Shown here: positions 1 to 8,239 of the stretch, piece after piece | Position numbering within the stretch: position 1 is the stretch's first letter | Layout: each line of letters opens with the position of its first letter | NCBI GenBank assembly: GCA_011523945.1 | Contig: WTFU01000063.1 | Span: 55,720 to 119,719 of the forward strand | Direction of reading: 5' to 3' | Source: Mariniblastus sp. | Lineage (GTDB): Bacteria > Planctomycetota > Planctomycetia > Pirellulales > Pirellulaceae | Length of the DNA: 64,000 nucleotides | Translations under genes and position numbers: made by a program | Notes under the pieces: generated by a model | What the model saw: the letters and a program-made list of their open reading frames with translations, nothing else | What the model was told of the DNA's origin: nothing | Databases searched by the model: none

Positions 1-1
1 T

Positions 2-166
2 GATTTATTGTTTACGTCTACCGACTTCAATAGCTATGGAACGGTCAGTATTGCAGAGGGCGCCCCGCAACGCGTTAATGGTCGACTTTCTGCGTCTGAT
101 GCTCCCGGATTAGGTATTCAGCCACGGATGCAGGTTCTTGGTGACAAGGTTTTAGAAGTTTCTTAA
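2..166 (+). CDS. C-terminal end of an enolase-superfamily (mandelate racemase/muconate lactonizing-like) protein, truncated by left edge
   Basis: Open frame from nt 2 to TAA at 164-166: ...[51 protein letters not shown]; 'G.L...D.PGLGI' resembles MR/MLE C-termini. Confidence 0.5.
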   Translation, partial: DLLFTSTDFNSYGTVSIAEGAPQRVNGRLSASDAPGLGIQPRMQVLGDKVLEVS

Positions 167-195
167 GGGAAAAGAAATCGGATTGAATATGCGGG

Positions 196-969
196 TTAGC
201 GTTCGAACTGTACGGGGTCTATGTCAAAATATTCGCTGAGCAGTTCGTACACGTCTGGTAAGTTATGTTTAAGCCGACTCGGTGAATCGAAAAAGTTTTC
301 ACCACTAACTGCAAAAAATTCCGCTAGGCTCGTCGCCGCATAAGAGTCGATTCGTGGTCCGCGTCCGCAATCAAGATCTTCATTTAGTTCAGTAAACCGT
401 TGCTGAAAAACATGGCGCCAGCGATGTCGAAGCGATTCAGACGAGATGATCGGCATGCCTCCCATTTCCCCGTCGAGTCCGTCGATATGGTGAATAAACT
501 CGTGGATAATTACATTTCGTCCATCTCCCGGTCGGCTTGCTCCAATCAGGGCATCTCGCCATGAAAAGACGAGCGGCCCGCCTTGCCATGCCAAGCCTGA
601 ATAATAGGCGGTCTCGTGACTGACAAGCTGACCTTGTTGAACAGCTCGATTTTGAATGAGATCAGGGTGCACCAGAATGGTCGAGACGCGATCGAAGTAA
701 AATGGCTCTTTAAGACCCAGGGTTAAGAGCGAGGCGGTAGCGGCGATGGTAAGTTTTACTTCGTCATTTATTTCAAAACCTTTGACAGCCTCCCATGATT
801 TTTCGGCAACCATGACCGTCGACGATTCGAGAACTCTTTGTTGTTGCGATCGAGATAAAGAAGAATATTGCCAAACGTTCTTGGTAATTATCTCTTCCCA
901 AAGACGAGGAAAAGATCGATTGAGCAATCGCTGTCTTCTGCGGTTTTTATAAAAAGAAAACAAAAACAA
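196..969 (-). CDS. MtfA-like zinc-dependent peptidase (M90 family)
   Basis: 257 aa; NVIIHEFIHHIDGLDGEMGGMP carries HExxH in MtfA-type context; YSGLAWQGGPLVFSWRDAL also typical. Confidence 0.85.
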   Translation of the reverse strand: MFLFSFYKNRRRQRLLNRSFPRLWEEIITKNVWQYSSLSRSQQQRVLESSTVMVAEKSWEAVKGFEINDEVKLTIAATASLLTLGLKEPFYFDRVSTILVHPDLIQNRAVQQGQLVSHETAYYSGLAWQGGPLVFSWRDALIGASRPGDGRNVIIHEFIHHIDGLDGEMGGMPIISSESLRHRWRHVFQQRFTELNEDLDCGRGPRIDSYAATSLAEFFAVSGENFFDSPSRLKHNLPDVYELLSEYFDIDPVQFER

Positions 970-1184
970 ATCCGGAAAAACAAAGAGCTAGAAATTGATG
1001 ATCAAGCGGTTACCCAATTGCCAAGAACATGAGAACGAACCATTGTTGGTTAATATTATGCTGTTGTCGAATGAGCGAGTGTCAAAACGAATTTACTTAG
1101 TCAAATTAAGTTGAAAAACTGGCAACTACCAGGTTAATCCAGTACGCTTGAGCCAGCACAATAAAACTAACCAGGAAATGTAAA

Positions 1185-1862
1185 ATGAAACCATCAATTA
1201 TTTTGCCTCCGCGACGGCAGTTTATTCACCGTTCGATGTTAGGGGTTGGTGCGCTCGCCGGATCTCTGCTGTATAGCAGGCCAGGGTTGTTTGCAGACCT
1301 GCTATTAACGCCTTCGATGACAGAAGGTCCTTTTTATCCGAATCCATTGCCTCTTGATACAGATAATGACTTACTGATTTTAAATGATGCAATCACCCCG
1401 GCGGTGGGGGAAATTACACACTTGTCGGGTACAGTCATGGATCGTAAAGGAAATCCGATTTCCAATGCCCGCGTTGAAATTTGGCAAGTGGATGGGAAAG
1501 GAGTTTATCTTCATCCGAAAGGTGGTGATCGAAAATTACAGGATAAGAATTTCCAAGGTTTTGGTCGGTTTATGACCAATCTGAAAGGGCAATATTATTT
1601 TCGGACCGTTAAGCCGGTATCGTATCCTGGTCGAACGCCTCATATCCACGTGGCGGTCTATGTCAAAAACAAGCGCGTGTTAACGACTCAATGTTTAATT
1701 AAAGGTCATCCACAGAATCAGAAGGATGGTTTGTTTAAACGGGTGAAAAATCCCAAACAGCAAAACAAGTTGCTCGTTGATTTCCAGCCTCTTCCCGATT
1801 CAAAAATTAAAGAATTAACCGCAACCTTCGACATCGTTGTTGGTTTAACACCAGCAGACTAA
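1185..1862 (+). CDS. Exported intradiol ring-cleavage dioxygenase-like protein
   Basis: TEGPFYPNPLPLDTDNDLL, NARVEIWQVDGKGVY, GQYYFRTVKPVSYPGRTPHIHVAVY (HxH ligand region); N-terminal RRQFIHRSMLG Tat-like signal. Confidence 0.87.
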   Translation: MKPSIILPPRRQFIHRSMLGVGALAGSLLYSRPGLFADLLLTPSMTEGPFYPNPLPLDTDNDLLILNDAITPAVGEITHLSGTVMDRKGNPISNARVEIWQVDGKGVYLHPKGGDRKLQDKNFQGFGRFMTNLKGQYYFRTVKPVSYPGRTPHIHVAVYVKNKRVLTTQCLIKGHPQNQKDGLFKRVKNPKQQNKLLVDFQPLPDSKIKELTATFDIVVGLTPAD

Positions 1863-1980
1863 CGGTGTGAGAAGTAAAGTCGTAAAAAACTATTTAAATG
1901 TTTGTCCTGAATTTCGTTTTGTTGCGTGTTCAAATTTGAGCAGGGCGTTTTGGGAATACAGAAAAAATGAAAGAAGAGCG

Positions 1981-2628
1981 ATGAAAAATACAAAAATGAT
2001 GATCTTTGCAGTAGCGATAACCATGTGTTTGGCAGCAACCGTAATGGCTCAACCTCCGGGTGGTCAACGTGGCGGTGAGCGAGGTCAACGAGGAGGCGAG
2101 CGAGGAGGACCTGGCGGCCAACGTGGCGGAGGCGACATGGGGCGAATGATGCAGATGATGCCTGTTCTCGCTGCTCTTGATGCTGATAAAGACGGAGTCA
2201 TCTCGAAGAGCGAGATTAATAATGCAGCGGCAGCATTGCGAAAATTGGATAAAAATGGCGATGGTGAACTAGACGCAGAAGAGATGCGCCCCAGCCGTCC
2301 AGAAGGCGGACGCAGTCGTGGCGGTGCTCCGGAAGGTGGACCGGGCGGTGAGCGAGGCGGACGTTCCGCTGGAGCTGGTGGCATGATGGAGCGAATCATG
2401 AGTCAGGATAAGAACCAGGACGGGAAACTGAGCAAGGACGAGGTTGACGAGCGAATGTTGCCGATGTTTGATCGTTTAGATGCAAACAGCGATGGTTCCA
2501 TTGATAAATCGGAAATCGAAGCAGCGGCTGCACGCATGGGTGGCGGTCGTGGCGGTCGTGGTGGACCTGGTGGTAATCAGGGTGGTGGCCAGCGGCCGCA
2601 GCGCCCCTCGTTTGACGGTGGTAACTAA
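1981..2628 (+). CDS. Secreted EF-hand protein with Arg/Gly-rich low-complexity segments
   Basis: ATG at 1981 followed by signal peptide MKNTKMMIFAVAITMCLAATVMA; four EF-hand-like loops (DADKDGVISKSE, DKNGDGELDAEE, DKNQDGKLSKDE, DANSDGSIDKSE). Confidence 0.85.
   Translation: MKNTKMMIFAVAITMCLAATVMAQPPGGQRGGERGQRGGERGGPGGQRGGGDMGRMMQMMPVLAALDADKDGVISKSEINNAAAALRKLDKNGDGELDAEEMRPSRPEGGRSRGGAPEGGPGGERGGRSAGAGGMMERIMSQDKNQDGKLSKDEVDERMLPMFDRLDANSDGSIDKSEIEAAAARMGGGRGGRGGPGGNQGGGQRPQRPSFDGGN
2062..2103 (+). repeat. Two imperfect 21-bp tandem units encoding GQRGGER / GQRGGER
   Basis: ggtcaacgtggcggtgagcga followed by ggtcaacgaggaggcgagcga. Confidence 0.7.
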
Positions 2629-2675
2629 ACTGCGGATACGATAACTGCGGATTAGATAACTCTAAATAACAATCG

Positions 2676-2706
2676 ACGTGCCGGTAAATAATCGGCGCGT
2701 TTTTTT
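2676..2706 (+). terminator. Rho-independent terminator after EF-hand gene
   Basis: acgtgccg-gtaaataat-cggcgcgt stem followed by T-tract. Confidence 0.75.
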
Positions 2707-2840
2707 ATGCGCCAACTAGGAAGGAAGTTAGTAATTCAAAGATATTTAATTGCACATTCTTGTTTTTGGTTCGCTAGAATGAGAGGCTTTGATAATCGTG
2801 AAATTTGCGATTAACTTTTTGCTTGGTCTGGGGAGACATA

Positions 2841-4616
2841 ATGTTGCGGGACTCCATTCGTTTGTCTGTTTTTCTTCCGGTGTTTGTTTTTTGGCTAGTT
2901 AGTTTTGGAACTGACTTGGTATTTGCGAGACAAGTGGATCGCCGAGTTCCGCTGGAAGAGATTTCAACCGATTTTGAAATGGCTGATGGACCGGCCTGGG
3001 ATGGATATTCATTAATAATCCCGGACGTGAAAGGGCAAAAATTATTTCGTTATTTTCCTGCCAAAAAACAAATGCAAACCCTGATGCCCGAGTCGGGGCG
3101 AATCAGCGCCAGTTTCTACAACCATGGCAGGCTGTTTTTATCGGACAACCCGGGTGGCAAGATAGTTTTTCTCGATGGAAAGAAAAATGTCACCGTTGCA
3201 TCCTTCGAGAGTGTGAGAGAGGAAAAAGAAAAGCCTTATCGACCAAATGATCTTGTCGTTGATCAGAACGGTGGAATCTATGTAACGTTCACACCCCAGA
3301 ATAAGGTTGCGTATATTGACCCTCAGGGCAACGTCTCCATTGCAATCGAAGGAATTGCAACGCCCAACGGGATTACGATGTCGCCAGATGAAAAAACGCT
3401 CTATGTATCTTCTTTTGTGCCCAAAAAAATCTGGGCTTATGATATTGTCACTCCAGGGAAAACAGATCGAGGGCGAATGATTGCGTCAATGGATGATGGC
3501 CCTGATCGAGGTGCTGACGGGATGACTATTGATCGAGCTGGAAACGTCTACTGTGCTGGGCCAACTGATATTTGGATTTGGAATCCTGACGGAAAATTAC
3601 TTGATAAAATCGCGTGTCCTACGAAACCAATAAACTGTACTTTTGGCGATCAGGATATGCAATCTTTGTACATCACTGGCCCCGGGGGATTGTATCGGCA
3701 ACGAATGCTCATTTGTGGGCGTTCTCCGGAACCAGATTCAGTTTCATTAAAGCCTCCGGCACAATTTCCACGCAAGAAGAATACAGCCCAACCGTCTACT
3801 TTGGTTCCTGAGAATATTGTTGCCCATCGTAATGTGGTATTTGCTCAGTACGATCAGCGAAAAGTATTGATGGATATTTTTGTTCCGTCCGAGGCGACCG
3901 ACAGCGATCCCAAGCCGGCGATAGTCGTTGTCCATGGCGGGGGATGGCGGAAAGGTGACAAAACCAAATTCCGTGCACTTGCAATAAAATTGGCTAGTCA
4001 TGGTTACGTAACCGCAGCCATTGAATATCGCCTTGCTGATGAAGCTGCTTTTCCAGCCGCAATGCACGACTGCACCGCAGCCGTCCGGTTTTTGCGAGCC
4101 AATGCAGATGCTTACCACCTGGACCCGAAAAAAATCGGAGCAGTGGGGGGGTCAGCGGGAGGGCATCTAACAGGCTTGATGGCTTCTGGTGGGGGGAACC
4201 CTAAATTGAAAGGGGACGGAGGAAATCCGGAACAATCTTCACGAATTCAGGCATCCGTTGTGATGGCTGGACCGTTGGAGATGCTCACTGGATCCGTAGC
4301 GGATCGATCTCGGCAGCCTGATTCAGGATCAAATTCGAATGTTTGGCTGCGAAGCACGGTCGATGAAAATCCTGAGCTATACGGTCTCGCCGATGCCTGT
4401 GCCCAAATCGACGCCTCGACGTGTCCAATTCTCTTTATGGCAGGTGAACTGGATAATCCAGCTCGGAACCAGCCATCCCGCGATAAATTGAAATCGTTTG
4501 GGGTTGAGACAGATTTAATTACCTATCCAAAAGCGAAGCATGGATGCTGGAATCGACAGCCATGGTTGGATGAAATGGCGGGCGATATGATCAAATTTTT
4601 CGACGAACATCTCTAG
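2841..4616 (+). CDS. Fusion: SMP-30/gluconolactonase-like beta-propeller + alpha/beta hydrolase (esterase/lipase)
   Basis: N-half RPNDLVVDQNGGIYVTFT, PNGITMSPDEKTLYVS (SMP-30); C-half VVHGGGWRKGDK and GAVGGSAGGHLTG (GxSxG nucleophile). ATG 2841 preferred over upstream start at 2805. Confidence 0.88.
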   Translation: MLRDSIRLSVFLPVFVFWLVSFGTDLVFARQVDRRVPLEEISTDFEMADGPAWDGYSLIIPDVKGQKLFRYFPAKKQMQTLMPESGRISASFYNHGRLFLSDNPGGKIVFLDGKKNVTVASFESVREEKEKPYRPNDLVVDQNGGIYVTFTPQNKVAYIDPQGNVSIAIEGIATPNGITMSPDEKTLYVSSFVPKKIWAYDIVTPGKTDRGRMIASMDDGPDRGADGMTIDRAGNVYCAGPTDIWIWNPDGKLLDKIACPTKPINCTFGDQDMQSLYITGPGGLYRQRMLICGRSPEPDSVSLKPPAQFPRKKNTAQPSTLVPENIVAHRNVVFAQYDQRKVLMDIFVPSEATDSDPKPAIVVVHGGGWRKGDKTKFRALAIKLASHGYVTAAIEYRLADEAAFPAAMHDCTAAVRFLRANADAYHLDPKKIGAVGGSAGGHLTGLMASGGGNPKLKGDGGNPEQSSRIQASVVMAGPLEMLTGSVADRSRQPDSGSNSNVWLRSTVDENPELYGLADACAQIDASTCPILFMAGELDNPARNQPSRDKLKSFGVETDLITYPKAKHGCWNRQPWLDEMAGDMIKFFDEHL

Positions 4617-4838
4617 AAAATTCACGAGAACCGGTACGGTTTTTCTGAACTACCCTGCGGCAAGATTTATTTGATTCCAAATAAATGATTCAAAAATGAA
4701 GAATTCTTTACTGCTTATTCATAAATAGCAAATACTGTCTTCCCAATTTCTTCAAATACGCTCGATATCCTATCGCTCGTAAATGCGGAGCTGTTCCGTA
4801 AGTTCTTATTGGAAAGTTTGAGATAGGATTTGAAAGAA

Positions 4839-5969
4839 ATGAGCACACGTAAAAAGGGTTTTACTCTTGTAGAACTTCTTGTTGTCATCGCAATCATTGG
4901 AATTTTGATGGCGTTGTTGTTCCCCGCGTTTGCAGCAGTTCGTGGAGCTGCTCGGTCAACGCAGTGCAAAAGTAATTTGCGGAACTTTGCACTTTGCCTT
5001 CTCGCCAAGGCAAGTAACTCTCCGAATGGTTCCTACTGTTCGGGAGCTTTTGACGGTAAGCGAGATGGTGCTTTTGATCAGTACTCATGGGTTTCGGATT
5101 GTATTGCTCAAGATGTGATTCCTGGTGATCTTCTTTGCCCCAGTTCAAAATGCATTGCTTCTGAAAAGTGGAACGCCGCAAGTTCTAACGGTGCTTCGGC
5201 TCCTCCAGCCCGTCAGGGTGTTCCTCTGAAACGATCGCTTCAAGAAACTGCTGAAGCCGGAGTTAACACGAACTACGCAACCAGTTGGCACTTAGTTCGA
5301 ACGGCTCCAATTTTCACCGGTACCGCTGGCACTCAAGTAACGAAACCGGGTGGCTTGAAAGACTGGTACAAATCGAATGGACAACGTCAGTGCGTCGGTC
5401 CATTAACAATGCGAGCCTTGGATACAAGTGATGTCCCGGCAAGCGCTTTGGCGATCATGGGTTGCGGAGGGCAGGGCGATGTAGCATTGCCTTATGACGG
5501 TAACGAAGATGGAATCCTCACTGAAACAGTATCCGAAGCACGTGGCCTAATCGCAGGAATCCCACTAGCGGAGAGCTTCAATGACGGTCCAGCTTATGTG
5601 GCAAGTGGAGCAGGTGATGCTGTAGTTCTACAAGAAGACGGTACTCCCCGTGCTGCATTTGAGGCACCAACAGCCGGTTACCCAACCCTTGGTCAAGTAG
5701 GCGTTCAAAATGTTTACATGCAAGACACGCGAGATTTCTTCGCTTGGCACCAAAAGACGGTGAACGTAGCCTTTGCTGATGGAAGCGTTCGAGCGGTCGA
5801 AGATCTTAACGGAGACGGGTACATCAACCCCGGATTTGGAATCGATCCATCGATCGCAACTTTCCAAAATACGGGTTACACATCTTCCGAATGCGAAGTG
5901 AACCCTTGGGATATGTTCCCGGGCGTGCTCTTAAACGGTTCTTTCCCTGTTAAGAAATTTGAGCAGTAA
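4839..5969 (+). CDS. DUF1559-type pseudopilin-like protein with prepilin N-methylation signal
   Basis: [31 protein letters not shown]-terminal [10 protein letters not shown] motif. Confidence 0.85.
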   Translation: MSTRKKGFTLVELLVVIAIIGILMALLFPAFAAVRGAARSTQCKSNLRNFALCLLAKASNSPNGSYCSGAFDGKRDGAFDQYSWVSDCIAQDVIPGDLLCPSSKCIASEKWNAASSNGASAPPARQGVPLKRSLQETAEAGVNTNYATSWHLVRTAPIFTGTAGTQVTKPGGLKDWYKSNGQRQCVGPLTMRALDTSDVPASALAIMGCGGQGDVALPYDGNEDGILTETVSEARGLIAGIPLAESFNDGPAYVASGAGDAVVLQEDGTPRAAFEAPTAGYPTLGQVGVQNVYMQDTRDFFAWHQKTVNVAFADGSVRAVEDLNGDGYINPGFGIDPSIATFQNTGYTSSECEVNPWDMFPGVLLNGSFPVKKFEQ

Positions 5970-6011
5970 ACCGCCTTAGTTCTAACAACCGGATCAGCAT
6001 CTTTGAATGAA

Positions 6012-6046
6012 GCCTGTTTCGACTTAAGTCGAAACAGGCATTTTTC
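6012..6046 (+). terminator. Rho-independent terminator (28-bp perfect palindrome + T-tract)
   Basis: gcctgtttcgactt/aagtcgaaacaggc followed by atttttcc. Confidence 0.85.
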
Positions 6047-6086
6047 CTTACTGATCGATTTTACTCTGCTGAGTTTGGGAAATCAG

Positions 6087-7064
6087 ATGAATCAAACAGA
6101 GTTTTCTATTGATACCAACCATTTAAAGCGTCCAGCCAAACGAATTCGATCAGCTTTCACACTTGTCGAACTGTTGGTTTGTATCTCCATAATCGGGATT
6201 TTACTTGCACTGATGTTTCCAGCTGCACAAGCGGTTCGGCAGGCAGCACGTCGCGCAACTTGTTTATCGAATTTGCGACAAGTGATGATGGCGGCCTTGA
6301 GTTACGAATCGAAAAACCAGACCTTTCCACCAGGAGATAATGGAGACGGGATGGGCTTTCTCGGTCCACTATTACCCTTGATGGAAGAAGAGGCACTTTG
6401 GGACGAGCTGAGATCGAAACCGGAATCTGGTCAAAGTTATCAAGATCTCTGGGAACAGGCATCGGAAGCTGAAATTCCCGTTTTACTTTGCGCTGCCTCG
6501 GGTCCTGAAGAAAAAATTGCCTCTTTGAATGGTTCCAGTCAGTACACGACTCACTATTATGGAGTTTGCGGGCCGACCGGTTCAGCAACCGATTTCGAAA
6601 ATTCAAAAACCTATGAATACCGTACAATTGCGGCAAATGTTTATGGTGACATTGGTTTGCAAGGTTTGTTTTCCCCCATGAAGGACGGACGCTTTCGACC
6701 AAAACAACTCCGAGATGTTGTCGATGGCGCGTCCAATACGTTTGCCATTGGAGAAATTTCAGTTTTTAATACCAGCGATAACTTTCCAACTCCGCAACGA
6801 TCCGCTTGGGCCATGGGGGCGAAGTACAACTCCTCGAAAAAAGCAAATCAAATTTTTACTGTTAAATCGGTTGCTCAGTCGATTAACTCGGTTGGTACCA
6901 ATTTGAATCATGTTCCGTTCGCAAGCAATCACCCGGGCGGGACGCATTTTGCGCTGGTCGATGGATCCACTCAGTATATTGACCAAAATATTTCGCTCGA
7001 TGTTTTAAAGATCTACTCAAGCATCAACAGAAAAGAAAAAGAGTTTGGCGATCCTCCATTTTAG
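6087..7064 (+). CDS. DUF1559-type pseudopilin-like protein with prepilin N-methylation signal
   Basis: [46 protein letters not shown]-terminal SNHPGGTHFALVDGSTQYI (H-x9-DG-type). ATG 6087 lies downstream of the terminator; the ORF start at 6003 overlaps it. Confidence 0.88.
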   Translation: MNQTEFSIDTNHLKRPAKRIRSAFTLVELLVCISIIGILLALMFPAAQAVRQAARRATCLSNLRQVMMAALSYESKNQTFPPGDNGDGMGFLGPLLPLMEEEALWDELRSKPESGQSYQDLWEQASEAEIPVLLCAASGPEEKIASLNGSSQYTTHYYGVCGPTGSATDFENSKTYEYRTIAANVYGDIGLQGLFSPMKDGRFRPKQLRDVVDGASNTFAIGEISVFNTSDNFPTPQRSAWAMGAKYNSSKKANQIFTVKSVAQSINSVGTNLNHVPFASNHPGGTHFALVDGSTQYIDQNISLDVLKIYSSINRKEKEFGDPPF

Positions 7065-7224
7065 TCCTTTAAGCAGATTCGCTAGCGATTGCTGAGAACT
7101 GTCTTGGGTGTGCCAAAAAACAGCAGGCTACGTCTTCTCTGATGATGTCACGTGTATAATTAACGGCTACTGCTTTCCTGCACTTTGAGCGGTTAGACCA
7201 ATTGAAAAAGTGACGCTTGCTTAA

Positions 7225-7929
7225 ATGGAATTTGAGCAAATGGAAATTTCATTTCGGCAACAGTTAAGTGTTGCGATGAATCAAATAGAATTAACAGATT
7301 GGCAATCGCCACTTGAAATTCCTGATTTGGATCGCCCGCCGAGGCGCCCAGCGAATCTACCCGGCCAGGGCAAGGTGGCGGCTGTTCTAGCGTTATTCTG
7401 TGATCAGGGAAACGTAGAAAAATCAGATGGTTTGACGATAGCACCCGATCTCTTGTTAACGCAGCGAGCGATTAATCTCTCGAATCATGCGGGTCAAATC
7501 AGCTTTCCAGGCGGGCGTTTGGAAGCGGGTGAATCAACCCATCAAGCAGCGATTCGCGAAACAGAAGAAGAAATCGGCGTTTTTGAATCGCAAATTGAAA
7601 TCTTTGGTCAGCTAACCAGTGTCTACATCCCACCGAGTGATTTTACCGTAACTCCTTACGTGGGATTAATCCGAGGCGCGGCACATTTCAAACGCTGCCA
7701 CCGCGAGGTTCAGCAAATAATCCGCGCACCTTTGAAACATTTGATGGATCCTCAAGCATTGACTTCAGGAATGGTAACCCGTTCAAACGGCGAAATATTC
7801 GAAGTTCCTTGTTACCGCATTGGGCCGCACCAAATTTGGGGCGCAACCGCAATTATGATCGGGGAATTGGTTGAACGCTTAAGACGGGCAAGGAAAATAT
7901 CCACGCCGCCGGCAGGTGAGAGGAAGTGA
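7225..7929 (+). CDS. NUDIX hydrolase, CoA pyrophosphatase-like (NudL family)
   Basis: NHAGQISFPGGRLEAGESTHQAAIRETEEEIGV: Nudix box with NudL-type upstream LLTQRAINLSNHAGQISFPGG. Confidence 0.9.
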   Translation: MEFEQMEISFRQQLSVAMNQIELTDWQSPLEIPDLDRPPRRPANLPGQGKVAAVLALFCDQGNVEKSDGLTIAPDLLLTQRAINLSNHAGQISFPGGRLEAGESTHQAAIRETEEEIGVFESQIEIFGQLTSVYIPPSDFTVTPYVGLIRGAAHFKRCHREVQQIIRAPLKHLMDPQALTSGMVTRSNGEIFEVPCYRIGPHQIWGATAIMIGELVERLRRARKISTPPAGERK

Positions 7930-7957
7930 GAAGCCCCGAATGTGGTTTTCAAAAACG

Positions 7958-8194
7958 TTACTCGCCACGACTCCACACATTTGCTTCACCATCAATGTTG
8001 AATTCAACAAAGATAATGTTGGGGTTACAACAGACAGGGCAATCCTCTACGTACTCCTGCGACAAGCCTTCCGAATAATCTAGCGGAACAATGATTTCTT
8101 CACCGCATGAATTGCAGGTGTATCCCGCTTCTTCATGAATGGCGCTGTGATTTTCCGAGGCATCGTTTTCACTATCGTCGAACAAATAATCCAC
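7958..8194 (-). CDS. CPXCG-motif cysteine-rich protein
   Basis: 78 aa acidic protein; YTCNSCGEEIIVPLDYSEGLSQEYVEDCPVCCNPN with two CxxC knuckles. Confidence 0.8.
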   Translation of the reverse strand: MDYLFDDSENDASENHSAIHEEAGYTCNSCGEEIIVPLDYSEGLSQEYVEDCPVCCNPNIIFVEFNIDGEANVWSRGE

Positions 8195-8239
8195 AGCATA
8201 TCCATTTTAAAATTGTGAATGAGTTTTCGCGTTAACCGT

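Noticed and set aside
2085-2399. Minus-strand 104 aa ORF rich in P/R opposite the EF-hand gene
   Set aside because: Antisense shadow of the Gly/Arg-rich coding sequence; no start context or family features.
2626-2665. Short direct repeat aactgcggatacgat / aactgcggattagat after the EF-hand stop
   Set aside because: Only two imperfect copies in a 3' UTR; likely slippage and not enough for a regulatory claim.
6157-6702. Minus-strand 181 aa ORF opposite the second DUF1559 gene
   Set aside because: Overlaps a clear prepilin-like gene; no coherent family signature.
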